Notes under the pieces: model-generated
Databases searched by the model: none
What the model was told of the DNA's origin: nothing
What the model saw: only the letters and a program-made list of their open reading frames with translations
Position numbers and translations under genes: made by a program
Assembly: GCA_963971285.1 (NCBI GenBank)
Contig: OZ020252.1
Location: 20,683,662 to 20,747,661 of the forward strand
Length of the DNA: 64,000 nucleotides
Origin: Astropecten irregularis
Taxonomy: Eukaryota; Echinodermata; Asteroidea; Paxillosida; Astropectinidae
Direction of reading: 5' to 3'
Part shown: positions 35,807-46,764 of the stretch, piece after piece
Layout: every line of letters starts with the position of its first letter
Numbering within the stretch: the first letter of the stretch is position 1

Positions 35807-36583
35807 TATCCCAAGACACTAATGTTTTGGACTGTAGTCTCTCTCACACATATACACACATACACCCGGTTGTAACATTATTACACTATTCTGTTTTTTT
35901 CCTCTCACTTTTTTGTCCTTGATACTTTTCCTTTTGTTCTTGAGTATCCCTCATTCTGTTTGTCTAATCCCTCATACCTAAACCTCACTTGTACTTATCC
36001 ATTATTGACTTTTAAAAAGCTCTTGAAATCATGTGAAAACATTTAGTCACGAAGAAAATATTAACAAGATACTCCTGACTGTTCCTGTCATCTTGTAATG
36101 CAAGCTAAAAGAATGTAATGTGAGATGTATTTTGATAATAGAAATTTCTTACTTTGATGTATTTCAGTTATTTTTATGCATAGTGAAATCGAATAACTTC
36201 TCTACAAGACAGTCTTTAATTCTGAATCTTTTTTGAATCTTTTTTTTTTTTATTCCTTATTTTGTCTGTGGAAAAGAAAAATTGTATCTTAATTTAAATT
36301 GTGTAATTTGTGTGTCAGTATTTCAATTATCTGGTTGAAAAAATAGTTTGATAAAATTTGTGATTGGCAACAATGAATTTTATTCAAAAGAAAATTCATT
36401 TGTATAGTTATATTTGTTTCACTAAAAGAGTTTTGTGATTAAAGAAAAAATCTTGATTACAGTATACACATGTAATGATGAAGTTAAGGATATTGATATT
36501 TGCTGATTGGGTATTTCACTGTCGTCAAGGATATTGTTTCCATGCCGATAAAGCTATTCTCTCTACATCCACTCATTTTACAG

Positions 36584-36649
36584 GCAGTGGATCGAACACG
36601 GCAAACACTAGCAATCTCTCTGGACTATTGGGTCTCCAAGCATTAAAAG
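36584..36649 (+). CDS. CELF: CELF linker exon (66 nt)
   Basis: It reads GSGSNTANTSNLSGLLGLQA, then LK, with split Gly codons at both ends. NLSGLLGLQAL resembles the GLNVGSLAGMAAL-type hydrophobic patches in vertebrate CELF linkers. Acceptor ttttacag, donor AAAG|gttatc (weak). Phase 1 at both ends. Confidence 0.78.
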
Positions 36650-37286
36650 GTTATCATCCTAATCACTCATTATGTATGCATGATTATGCAAATGAAGCAG
36701 ACTGATTTGCATATTGTCTAGTGTTGATGTGTGATTGGTTGGCTCCTTCAGTAACTACTGTCTTTATCATTTTGCCATACATGTACATTCATTAAATGCA
36801 TATGAATTTTGTCTTTTTTTTATTGAGGCATTTCATATTGAATGTCAATACTGCCTAAGTAGAAGTGAGTTTGATGCAAACATTGTTGATTGGAGAAATA
36901 GAAAGCCGTATAAAAAATGACAATAGCTTCTATGAATAGTCAACTTAATAAGTGAACACATTTTATATCTCTGTTCACATTTTACATGTATGGCAAAGTT
37001 GAGTCAAATTTTACACATTAATAACCAGACATCCTTGAGTTGTTTGCGCTGCATTTCAGTCCTGCACTAATGTGTATATCATTTGCATACTGTATGCATA
37101 ATTTGTGTAATTTACTTTGCATTTGCATAATTTACCATAATTAGCATGTCATTTCCATTTATTGCAATCATTTGCATGCATTCACTGAAAATGTTTTTCT
37201 TTTCTTTTTTCCATTCATCTGCATGCTTTCTTGGCTTCCTCGTTTCACTTTTTCCCTGATTTTTGTTTGTTGTTGCCTTTTTGTAG

Positions 37287-37349
37287 GGATATATCCCTGC
37301 CAAACCTCAGCCCCTGTTCGTTCTGCTCTCCTTCACGAGCCTCAGAAAC
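37287..37349 (+). CDS. CELF: Candidate CELF cassette exon (63 nt)
   Basis: With a G from upstream it reads GIYPCQTSAPVRSALLHEPQ, then K and the first base of an Arg codon. A long pyrimidine/TTG-rich tract and ttgtag precede it, and the donor is AAAC|gtaggt. Both ends are phase 1 and the length is a multiple of three, so it fits the array. The sequence does not look like the neighbouring low-complexity linker, so confidence is limited. Confidence 0.33.
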
Positions 37350-38299
37350 GTAGGTTTAATATATTGACCTTTAACCCCTTCCTGTCTAGCTTGCTTCATT
37401 GTATCATAGTTGTCGTGCATCTGCTTAGTATTGATTAATTTGCAATTTTTTTGTCTGTTGTGAGTGTGTGGCTATTCCGTATCTTGGCTCTATGCCAAAT
37501 GATTGATCATTTTTTATTGTGTGATGTCATGAATTAGTATGTAGTATTCATCATGTCCTTTTATTTTATCATGAAGATGTTTTCCGTTTATGTTTATGTG
37601 GTTATTTTTGTTTTGTTATTTGATACTTGAAAATTGGTCTTAAATGAGACTTGTTTTCTTCTGAAGTTCAATGATTTCACGCACACAACCCCCTGTGACA
37701 GAAAATTCTGTAAAGAAAAGTTGTCAGCAAAAATTGGTAACTTGCTAAAGGAGAGGCGGAGCTTAACAACTTGAAGTAGGGGGCATATGTTTGATACAAA
37801 GAGAGTTATGGCAACTAGCATACATTTGGATTTCATTGGCTTTGCATTCTGTGTGCAACTGCAATTAGAGCATGCAGTGGACCTATGGCCTCCCAATTTC
37901 CCCCAAAAAGAGTTATGCACAATTTGTCATATGGAATATTGTGAGGTTATTGATACATACATACCAAAACAAAATCATTGACGGAAAAAATGATAGAGTT
38001 TTAAGGGATATTTTTTTCCTTTGCTTTCTTTACCATCTTCCATTATTACATTTATCTAATCCCACATTAAGTGCCATCTTTCCAGTCATCTTAACACTTC
38101 GCCAAATTTAATTTCTTCCGATTTTTCATTTACTAAAAAATAGTTTGTTTTGGTTTTTGTTTTACTTATGTATCGTTGTGTTGTGTAGTGCTTTGTGACT
38201 TGTGTGCATTTGTGTATCTTTTGAATGTCGGTGCCTAGTGTGTTATTTTAAGGAGTGTTTTACAGAAAAGCTCAAGAAGGGGATGAATTCCGTGTATAA

Positions 38300-38360
38300 A
38301 GACAGAAATGTCATGCTTAGCAAAATATTGTGCTAAGCAGGGCCGCGAAATAGGCCCCAG
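38300..38360 (+). mobile_element. hAT-like GCTAAGCACA family, 3' fragment
   Basis: AAGACAGAAATGTCATGCTT and TGTGCTAAGCAGGGCCG followed by GAAATAGGCCCCAG match the right end of the copies at 40855-41064 and 21839-22084. No left end is visible. Confidence 0.75.
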
Positions 38361-40011
38361 TGCTGTTTGTGTCCGAGAGACCACAGCACACAACCTCTTG
38401 GCAAATTGCTGTGCGTGCTTTCGACTTCGAATGAAAACGATTTGAAATTGCAGTACTTTATCCCTCCATTGCTGGATTGTGTAGATGGGTCTTCATGGTT
38501 GATTAGATGGGGTCATATCATTGGCTTACAATTTATGCCTCTCTCTCTGTTCATGGGATAATTCATGTATATCAATCAATACTTGACCATTGGCTTGTCA
38601 GGGTTTGGCTGGGAATTGAAGCAATTTCCCTGCACGATTTGATCTCGTTCTTTCAGTCAAAATGTCACATTGCCCCAGTTTCCTTCCCCCGATTGATTTT
38701 GTTTGCCACATTTCTCCACATTTCCAATTATATTTCACCTCCGCTGCTCGTCACTTTTTGAGTTTGAAGCGCAAGAATAAGAGTCAAGGAGTCTAGATTT
38801 ATTTAACTGGACTGCCATGTCAAGCCCACAGCTATGCCTTATCAGTATTTGTTTCGCTTTGTTTTTTCAGTTACTATTTTTATCGTCATCTTTTAGCCTT
38901 AAGGCGTAACAGATATGAGGAAATTGCAAAAGCCCCAAATTACGTGTATGGCATAACAAAAGGCCCCTGACTTATTTGGCAAAGACAATTTGGATGTAGC
39001 CCCCTGTCATGATCTGTTACATTTAAGCAATATCACATTCAGTAATCGAATGCAGAGATGAAAAAAGAGGCATCTAAAACAGTAAGTGATGATGGAAACG
39101 AGGGCAAACTGTGCCCAATTTCACGCCTTTACTTACCGGAAGCATTGAATTGACGCCAGAAACAGAAATGTCTATGCTTATGAGATGCTATTTCATGGGT
39201 TAGCAAAGAATTTTCAGTTGTGCATCTGTGTTGGTATCAAGGATCTCTTGCGTTTCTCGGATAGCGTAAACATTTAACACAAACCCAGTAAGCATAGAAT
39301 GAGGATCATAAGCGCCAAATTCTGCAGTAAGCAGACCCATGACATTGAAGCCTTAAATTACAGAACTTTGCCCTGTTGAGATTTCTTGACCAGGCCTGTA
39401 GTGGTCCAGATGGAGGCAGCCCTTGATGGGTTGTTAGCCAAATCTATTACCATCTTCAATCTGACCATTACTTGCCTGAACTATGAAACTAGGACATAGG
39501 TGTTGGGTTCTTGGCAGTGCTGGTGGAAGTTGTGACATGTTTAAACCACATGGATGTGATTTTCTCTCTTGAAATTGGAAAGTTCGAGCCCAAATTTGGA
39601 GTAAACGAATGGTGGATATCTTTCTGTTTGGCCAAAAGAAAATTATTTCTTTCCTTCTGGTAGCTACAATAGCGCCCTCTATTTCCAAACCATGTCAATT
39701 ACGGTATCTGTTGGTAGTTGAACATTCAAGCTTGCCAAAAAAAAAAAGAGGTTAAGAAAGAAGAGAAAAATGTCTCGTTATTTCTAGAAGTCGTGCCATT
39801 TCTTCCATATTTGCTCTGTGGCCATTGACCGCCATTCACTGCTTGATGGAAAATCATATCCCGTGGTTTCATGCTGCTCTGTAGTGTTTTATTTGAATTG
39901 GTGTTTTTGTGGTGTTTCCATTAATAACAACCATCTATATTGTGTGATTGGTTTTTGGTGTGTTTTGTGAACTTACTATTCTTTTGCCTTTTTTTTGTTT
40001 TACTCACCCAG

Positions 40012-40077
40012 GAGCCATGATGGGCAACACAGGGTCGTGCCTATCGGGGTCTGGCTTCGGACTCGGCGGAATGACAG
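40012..40077 (+). CDS. CELF: CELF linker exon, Gly/Ser-rich (66 nt)
   Basis: It reads GAMMGNTGSCLSGSGFGLGG, then MT, between split Gly codons. Acceptor actcacccag, donor gtataa. Phase 1 at both ends, 66 nt. The SGSGFGLGG motif is echoed by GSGSGFGGGLG in the exon at 44001, suggesting the two exons arose by duplication. Confidence 0.83.
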
Positions 40078-40854
40078 GTATAAAGCATTGAATTCTGCAG
40101 CTACTTGTCTGCACCCAGACTTTGTAGCTGTCAAGACATTGTGTTGTAGCGTGTCCCGGACCAGGGCAGCAAAAAAATCAGGAATATGAGTTGACACATA
40201 TCTTTTTTGGTTACCAAGAGCCTGTTTGTTTCGCCATGGATCTTGATCGCCATATTTGATCTTACAGATCCACGTCGCAGGCAGGATTCGCTAAAATGCG
40301 ATCCAGAGCAGCATCGGATCACTGATCGCGTTCCTGAAACCAACAGGCCCCTAAAATACAGATAGTTGATCCCAGCTGACAGATTTCATCAAAATTCAGA
40401 TATTTATCGTCAAAACATTCAGACAATAAAATGTGCCCTACACGTCACCCGTAATACATTTCTTAATTTGATTTCTTGAATGTAAAAATTGCTTGTCAAG
40501 GAGAATGACAATTAAATGCAAAAAAAATTGAAAATTGCAAAATGAAAACGGCACAAGTCAAAATAATGAAACGGCGGTCTTCCTGAGCAGGCTTCATGAA
40601 AGATCCTGATATGGACTGATATTGAAAGACTCGGACCTGCAATTCCAACGTCATTGGATTCAGGAATAGCTTGATGTTCCATACTCAATAAATTGAAAAT
40701 AAGACCTTTTTTTTTATAATTTACTATTTCAGTGTTGCTTGTCATGTTCTATGTGATATATGAGTATTATAGGAACATCACAACACTGCTATGTCAGATG
40801 CAGACAGCCGTATTCACATCATAAAAAACATTATAAACATTTTAAACATTATAA

Positions 40855-41064
40855 CCTGGGTCCAATTTCGTAGAGATGCTTAGCACAAAAAATTGCTTAG
40901 CACAAAAATGATGGCTTGCCCAATAAAACCAACCAACAGCCAAAGAACAGTTGCAAGTGATACACTACACATGAACATTTGGTTGTTAATCCTGTTTTTA
41001 TTAAGACAGAAATGTCATGCTTAGCCATTTTTTGTGCTAAGACGCTCTATAAAATTGGCCCCTG
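40855..41064 (+). mobile_element. hAT-like MITE (CAGGGGCC family), copy 2
   Basis: The left CCTGGGTCCAATTTCGTAGA and right TAAAATTGGCCCCTG are degraded inverted ends. The interior shares GCTTAGCACAAAAA, 'cttgcccaataaaac', 'gccaaagaaca' and 'ggttgttaatcctgttttta' with copy 1 at 21839. Confidence 0.82.
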
Positions 41065-41840
41065 AAATTTGAGTCATATTCCTGATTTTTTTATCCTGGA
41101 ATGGTCCATGTGTTAGCCCCACCTCGCTCCTTCCAACCTCGTGGTGTGATTATGATTTTTAGCGTTGTTCATGTTTTTTGGTTTTCATCTTATAAGTTGT
41201 TGTAATTGTATGTTGGTGTTTTACCACACAGTTTTTTGGTTTTTTTTAACTCCTCCACGGGTCTTGTTCCCATTGTTTGCCCATCGTTTAGCTTGTATTA
41301 GAGATGGGGGACCAGTCTGATTGCCTCGCACATTTTTAATTGTCTTTGTCTTTTTTTTTTTTTATGTTTATGTTTTTATTTTTTCCACAAGCTGTGCTGG
41401 ACGTCTAACCCTGATAAAACAAAAAACCTGTAAATTATTCAATGTATCGAGCTTCTGCTATTTATGTTGATTATTAGTCAATACTGATTCCTCTTTATTG
41501 ACGACTGCAAGGCATGCCTAACCAACATTATTTTTCTTTGAGTTTGATAACCTTGTTTCTCAAGCTTGGAAACCTGCAAATAACTGCTCTATGTAAAACA
41601 AAAACAAGAATTGCTTAAAAATAGTTCATACTTATTTTTGTTCTTACAATCACTACATTTCAAATGATCCTGATTAGAAATAAGAAAGACCTAAGAAACC
41701 AACTCGCCGATTTTCTGTCAAAAGAGAAATCCCTAGAATTATGTTAATACGGTAGATTGATTCATTGTGCCATCATTAAGGAACAAAAATTGTCCACGAA
41801 TATCTCTGAACAGGCAATAAGCCGCTACGATCTTACCCAG

Positions 41841-41882
41841 GTCAGCCAGGGGACCGCAGCTCCTGTACTTGGGACAGTCAGG
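41841..41882 (+). CDS. CELF: Candidate CELF micro-exon (42 nt)
   Basis: Between tcttacccag and CAGG|gtacgt lie 42 nt with phase 1 at both ends, reading QPGDRSSCTWDSQ between split Gly codons. The donor is good, but the pyrimidine tract is poor and the composition (Trp, Cys, Arg) is unlike the linker. The alternative frame (VSQGTAAPVLGTV) looks more linker-like but does not fit the phase. It may be fortuitous. Confidence 0.22.
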
Positions 41883-42256
41883 GTACGTTGTTTGCCGTGG
41901 TGGTCTTCGTTTGGTGTTTTATTTGTTTGGGTTTGCAGTTTTGCGGTTTTAATCACTAAAAACAATTGTGTGCCGAGTTTTCACTTCCAAAAGAAGAAAA
42001 AAAAACATCCATTATCGCACTTTACCAAAAGACACTTTACCAAAAGCACATGACTTTGCAAGTTGATGGCTACTATCCTTCTCCCCTGCCGTTTTGCTGC
42101 TGTTCGTTGTTTTAAGCTGACGTGTTTGTTTTCGTTTTTTCCTCGTCAAACATCACAATCAGTTTTTACCCCATGTTTTATAAGACCACAAACATGGTGG
42201 AATGTTGGATATCCAAGCAGAGATATTATCAACACAAGAATGAGCTTGAAACATGA

Positions 42257-42425
42257 GCTTTCCTAAGATATACGATAGCTTGGGTGTCATCTTCCTCTGT
42301 CTAGTGAAACCTGAGACATTATTGGTGACCTGAATAGGATAAAGTCAACAGAATGTTTGCCATTGTATAAAGCTGGACAGGTTGATGACTCCTGGCCATG
42401 TTCCACTCATTCTGATGTTTGGACA
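42257..42425 (+). repeat. Dispersed repeat pair, copy 1
   Basis: It shares with 47352-47525, in the same orientation and order, 'gagctttcc', 'atcttcc', 'ctctgtcta.tgaaacctgag', 'gtcaacagaatgtt', 'agctggacagg.tgatga' and 'ttccactcattctg'. Roughly 170 bp, no ORF and no clear ends. Confidence 0.75.
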
Positions 42426-44000
42426 CTAGTCTAGGATGGCAGCATCCATTACACAAGTCATGAGACTCCTCTCGTATTGAGAGGTCTAAATTTTATCCAG
42501 GATAGCTCTCATCCTGGATAAAAGCCTGTCTGTTGTTGGTAGTAGGCTTCCCCACCCATAGCTGCTCAACCTGTATAAGGTCAGACTTGGTTATTATGAA
42601 TATGATCCAGTACACACCAGACTTGCCAATAATTGCCAAGCTGTAAGTAAATAACATTCGAAATAATAAAAGGCGTTTAATACCGGTAGAATTACGCCAC
42701 CAAGCCAACTCAGGATTCATTTCTGTGGAAATGGTAACACCCTTAAAACATGGCATTCACAGTGAATTGGAAAAGAATAATAATAATAATATTGAAGTCA
42801 TTTCAATAAGTGGTGTATATACCAGCAGCATTTTCTGACAAATAAGTCCGCACTGGAAATAACCTCTCTCAGTTGATTAAATCTTGTAACAGCCTTCAAA
42901 ATCAGCCTCTAAGCTCTGTCTGGGTTGAGTATTAAATATGAAACATTTCAACATATTCACAGAAGTACATGAAGCGAGAAACAAGCGTTGCACAAACATT
43001 TTTTTTTTCGTCAAGGTTTTCTAACAAACAGCTTTTGGCCTTGGGATAACGGGGTAGTTGGATTTGATTAAGTTATTGACAATAACAATTGAGAAGCTAG
43101 GTTTTTCAGACGGATTTCTCCGTATTAAGAATTGAAAGCATTTTATGGGGGGGAGGTTAATGCATTTGAGCTCCGCCTTTATTTCGTTCCTTTTTTGATG
43201 GTGCCATTCTGTGTCAATTCCAACTTCACCCTCGGCATGAGTCATGTGTACATTAGATTCCGTGTTTTCATTTCTTTGTCTTGTATGAAAAGGTTTGTTA
43301 AAAGGGACGTGTATTCTCTCCCATTATTATTGCATCACTGTGTTTGAGATGTTCCGACCACCTCCCCCTCCTCTCCCCACCCCCTCCAACTCCAACAAAT
43401 TCTTCAAAGCAGGTGTATAAACTAAGACCAGCAGGCAATGAGTTCATGCAGAGAAATTTGTATAAGTCCGAAATTGATCGAAAAAAACCAATTTGTATGT
43501 TTTCCAGTACTTGGAATTGTATATACAGTATATATATGTATGTGAAGGCATCATGCAGTTTTATCATGTTCCTCTTAGTTTGGTACTTGCAAGTACATCC
43601 CTATATGTGCACATACATTGGGTTATTAAACAGCTCATGTAATGTTTTGTGTTGTTTTTTCCAAATTGCTGTTTTTTGTACCTCAGTGCCTTTTAAATCC
43701 CCCACATTGCCAACTGTTCTCTTTATTCTTCTATTTCTTGTGTTTCCTGTCCCCTTCTTGAGTTGGACACACAAGGCTCATGCAACACAATACCATTCCT
43801 GACTTTGTGGAATGAAAGTCAAACTTCTTGTGGAATTCCAGAAAAGAATTGCTGGATCACTAACGGATAAAAGAGAAAATCTGAAAATTGAGTAGAAAAA
43901 ATGTTGCCCTGTGGGACACCCTGCCTTGGAGAGTTGATCATTACCATGCAGCTTAATATGCAATAGCATGATGCCTGACCTTTACACTTTGACCCTGAAG

Positions 44001-44150
44001 GTTCGGGCATGGGCAGTGGAATGAGTGGGATGAACGGGCTTGGCTCCGGGTCTGGTTTCGGAGGTGGCCTTGGAACCGGAAATTCTAGCACGTCTGGACT
44101 GGACTTTAATGCATTGACACAGGCCTACTCAGGAATACAGCAGTATGCAG
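44001..44150 (+). CDS. CELF: CELF linker exon, Gly/Met/Ser-rich, ending in TQAYSGIQQYA (150 nt)
   Basis: It begins GSGMGSGMSGMNGLGSGSGF, continues through GGGLGTGNSSTSGLDFNA, and ends LTQAYSGIQQYA. The last block is one of the best conserved linker motifs of the family (vertebrate ALTQAYSGIQQYA), which fixes the reading frame. Acceptor ccctgaag, donor G|gtaatg. Phase 1 at both ends. The first part is a GSGM/GSGF repeat. Confidence 0.9.
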
Positions 44151-45270
44151 GTAATGCTCTACTAAAGTACAGTACAGGAGTGGTGTCAGAAGTGGGATAC
44201 AGTACAGGAGTGGTGTCAGAAGTGGGATACGATCAGTAGTGGGATTCCCACATAGTAACGTGCCACTCGGTTCAAAACCTCTCCTGTGATTTTCCTATTT
44301 AAATAAATCTTTTCTGAGCATTTTGAAAACAAAACCACACAAACCAGTCAGGAGGCTTTGCATCAGTAGCCCCCTCTTACCTCCTAGCCTTGTTCTCAAG
44401 CTGTTTGTTGCCCACTCAAGTCTTTGAATCACCTGGTCTGTCCCTGCTCGTGTTGGACCTACCAGCAGTGTGGCACTCATCCCATTTTCCTCATTATTTT
44501 TTTTCTCACATTTACTGACCACTTACTAAAAATTGCTGTGATTGTCTTTTTTTGCCGTACGTCTAATACCTTCTTCTGTTTGTTGGATTTGTGTGAAAAG
44601 TTCTTCATTTTTGCAGGAGTGGTTTCTGAACAAACTGGTCTTTAAACAAAAAGAAGAAGTCTGTTTCTTGTGAATAATCGTGCATGAGTTTATGCCTGTT
44701 AAAACCTTGTTAAATGCATGTTAATAACCGATTGGTGCAGTCTGTACGTAGTCATACGCCCAACATCTTTAGACCAGATACATCATAGTTTCCAGTTGAT
44801 GGACAAATGGGAACGCTATAAGCAAACACTAATCCTGTTTTGAAATCTGCAGTTCATGAGTTTCTTTGGATAATAACAAGCAAACAAAGTTTCTGGTAGT
44901 GTCTGCTTTTAGTCAATAGATTAGTAACTTAAACTTCATGATAGAAACCCGAGCCTCATTCATACTTCATGCATATGCAAATTGAATTGATGAATTTGAA
45001 ATTAGGTGCTAATATGAATATCAAAATGCAAACATGTAAAAAATGTTTTTTGTAAGGTCAATTTTGATGTAAATTCACATGATGTATGAACAAAGATATT
45101 GATTTTGTTTCATAAAATATAACGCTATCAGATCTATTCATTGGAACCATTTATTACCGTCAATTTCTTCTGAACCATCTACATGATATACATTATTTTA
45201 ACCCCAATTTGTCCTGTTCAGATTCTTGAATTATAGTCAGTAATGGTCAGTTGTTTCCTTATTCCTTTAG
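44151..45270 (+). other. CELF intron (1.1 kb)
   Basis: Opens with a 30-bp tandem duplication (44171-44230). The rest is AT-rich. Ends with attcctttag. Confidence 0.8.
44171..44230 (+). repeat. Perfect 30-bp tandem duplication next to a splice donor
   Basis: Two identical 30-bp units beginning AGTACAGGAGTGGTGTCAGA start 20 nt after the exon boundary at 44150. The frame stays open through both units (YSTGVVSEVG twice) and stops at TAG 44237-44239. Confidence 0.92.
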
Positions 45271-45336
45271 CACAATTCTCAAATGGATTTGGAGCTAATT
45301 TCCAACAGCAGGCGCTCAACACGAAGCAGAAGGAAG
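45271..45336 (+). CDS. CELF: CELF linker exon before RRM3 (66 nt)
   Basis: It reads AQFSNGFGANFQQQALNTKQ, then KE, with split codons at both ends. It corresponds to the vertebrate LLTQQSIGAAGSQKE segment, and the terminal [11 protein letters not shown] junction with the next exon is conserved. Acceptor cctttag, donor gtaact. Phase 1 at both ends. Confidence 0.88.
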
Positions 45337-45991
45337 GTAACTATCTTAACCAGGATTTATCATCCTGGTTTGATATTCAGAAATGTTTTCACTCGTCTAA
45401 ACGTTTCATAATTCCTTTTGTTTCAACTGATGCATAATAAAGCAGATCATTGTTCATTTATATTCTAACGAGACATTTTTTACAACTCTTGGTGACGCTA
45501 GCCATTCTATAACTTTTCTTTTGTTTGTGGGTTAAAGATAAACTTAGGCCGTGTCCCAATTGACGAGCTATGGCTGCTGACTACGGCCCTGGTTGCATCT
45601 GCGTCTTCCAACTAGATTCAAGCAGTAGAATTGGGATGCACCTTTTGGTTGCATAGGGGTGCCCTGAATAGATGATTTGAATCCATGTTTACAAGCATAC
45701 CAACGCTGAGGTCGGCCTGGCCACAACAAAGTCACCTTCCTTTGTGGCTTGATATTCATGACGTCTCAGCTGCAGCTGCAGCAACAAAATGCCGCAGCCT
45801 GTCAATTGGGACACAGCCTTATTTAATAAATTGAATGAATCCAAATTTGTAATCAATCATTAACAGGTTAATCAATTGTGTATATATATCCTTATTTCTC
45901 CCTTGAGTATGTATCCTGTGATTGTTTGTTTGGTGTTATATCATTTAACTGAGCCTTGTTGTTGGTTTGTTTTTGCCCGTCTGACAAGCAG
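45337..45991 (+). other. CELF intron (655 bp)
   Basis: Almost half of it is one MITE (45547-45818). Ends with ctgacaagcag after a TTTG-rich tract. Confidence 0.85.
45547..45818 (+). mobile_element. MITE, GGCTGTGTCCCAATT family, 272 bp, PIF/Harbinger-like
   Basis: The left end GGCCGTGTCCCAATTGAC is inverted at the right end (GTCAATTGGGACACAGCC). It is flanked by TTA at 45544-45546 and 45819-45821. CTGCAGCTGCAGC words lie near the right end. The same ends occur at 54808-54937. No coding capacity. It sits in the short intron before the RRM3 exon. Confidence 0.92.
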
Positions 45992-46135
45992 GCCCTGAGG
46001 GCGCTAATCTGTTCATCTACCACCTACCACAAGAATTCACAGACAGCGACTTGCTGCAGGCCTTCCTTCCGTTTGGCACCGTTGTTAGTGCTAAGGTATT
46101 CATCGATAAGGTCACCAACCTCAGCAAGTGTTTCG
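45992..46135 (+). CDS. CELF: CELF exon, first part of RRM3 (144 nt)
   Basis: It reads [20 protein letters not shown], then [20 protein letters not shown] and [14 protein letters not shown] is RNP2. The 144-nt length equals that of vertebrate CELF genes as I recall. GANLF, VFIDK and TNLSKCFG place it with CELF1/2 rather than CELF3-6, which have GCNLF and ATNQSK. Acceptor gacaagcag, donor gtgagg. Phase 1 at both ends. RRM3 alone binds UGU-containing RNA in CELF1. Confidence 0.95.
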
Positions 46136-46605
46136 GTGAGGACCTTTTCAGCTGTCAGTTTTCTGCTCTTCTTATGATAGTGCTCATAGTGCCTGAACAT
46201 TTCTCAGGTAACTTTTACTGAGATGATAAGTCTTCTGCTGACGGCTGCACATCCAGCATGGATGATAAACACAGCGGCTACATGCAAGCACTTACGAGTT
46301 GCTATTTTCAAGTTCCCTTACCAAGTTGGAATTTTAAGTCCAAGTGGTAAAAATTGTTACTTTTCTTCAATTTACCACCGTCACGTGAAAGCCCTCCCAA
46401 AAAACACATCCACTGCTGACACAGTTTAAGAATCAAATTTCAGTCTGTTTGTCCATATTTTGCTTGCCTGTCTGTTTGATATTTGTAAGAAAGTCTGGCA
46501 CATTGAACAACACTTGTCAAGATAAAACATTTCCAGTTGTTGTTGTTAGTGTTTTTGTTGTTGTTGACATTGTTGTTGACGTTATTGTTGTTGATGTGCT
46601 TGCAG
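46136..46605 (+). other. CELF last coding intron (470 bp) with (TTG)n tract
   Basis: The final 70 bases before the acceptor ttgcag are TTG repeats, replacing a normal C/T tract. As RNA this is UUG/UGU-rich and matches CELF binding preference. Confidence 0.85.
46537..46600 (+). promoter_or_regulatory. UGUUGU-rich tract at the last 3' splice site
   Basis: Runs of GTTGTTGTT and TTGTTGACATTGTTGTTGAC end about six bases before the acceptor AG at 46604-46605. CELF proteins are known to bind UGU-rich intronic sequence near splice sites. Autoregulation here is inference. Confidence 0.45.
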
Positions 46606-46727
46606 GTTTTGTGAGTTACGACAACCCGGTCTCAGCACAGGCATCTATTCAAGCCATGAATGGCTTCCAGATTGGCACCAAGCGCCTTAAAGTCCAGCTC
46701 AAGAGGTCAAAGGACAAACCATACTAA
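46606..46727 (+). CDS. CELF: CELF terminal coding exon, end of RRM3 and stop
   Basis: Completing the split Gly, it reads [20 protein letters not shown], then [20 protein letters not shown] and TAA. RNP1 (KCFGFVSY) spans the junction with the previous exon. The C-terminus [12 protein letters not shown] is the family signature and matches CELF1/2 (KRSKNDSKPY) better than CELF3-6 (KRPKDANRPY). Acceptor gcttgcag. Confidence 0.95.
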
Positions 46728-46764
46728 TTAGCATATGGCTGCCACACAAATTGCAATATAATAG

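Larger units (their letters stand above)
32713..36583 (+). other. CELF intron (3.9 kb)
   Basis: Contains a CTGT/TGTT-rich tract (34494-34805) and a hAT-like repeat mosaic (35302-35806). Otherwise AT-rich, with no recognised gene. Ends with cattttacag. Confidence 0.7.
36650..40011 (+). other. CELF intron (3.4 kb, or two introns if the 37287 exon is used)
   Basis: Holds a candidate 63-nt exon and a 3' fragment of the hAT-like family at 38300-38360. Otherwise AT-rich. Repeated TTTGCAT words occur near 37.1 kb. Ends with tcacccag. Confidence 0.7.
40078..44000 (+). other. CELF intron (3.9 kb)
   Basis: Contains a hAT-like MITE (40855-41064), a candidate 42-nt exon (41841-41882) and the first copy of a segment repeated at 47352 (42257-42425). 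No other gene recognised. Ends with gaccctgaag, an acceptor with a weak pyrimidine tract. Confidence 0.7.

Noticed and set aside
43344-43802. 152-codon + strand ORF in a CELF intron
   Set aside because: No domain or splice context, and it does not join the CELF frame. Probably chance.
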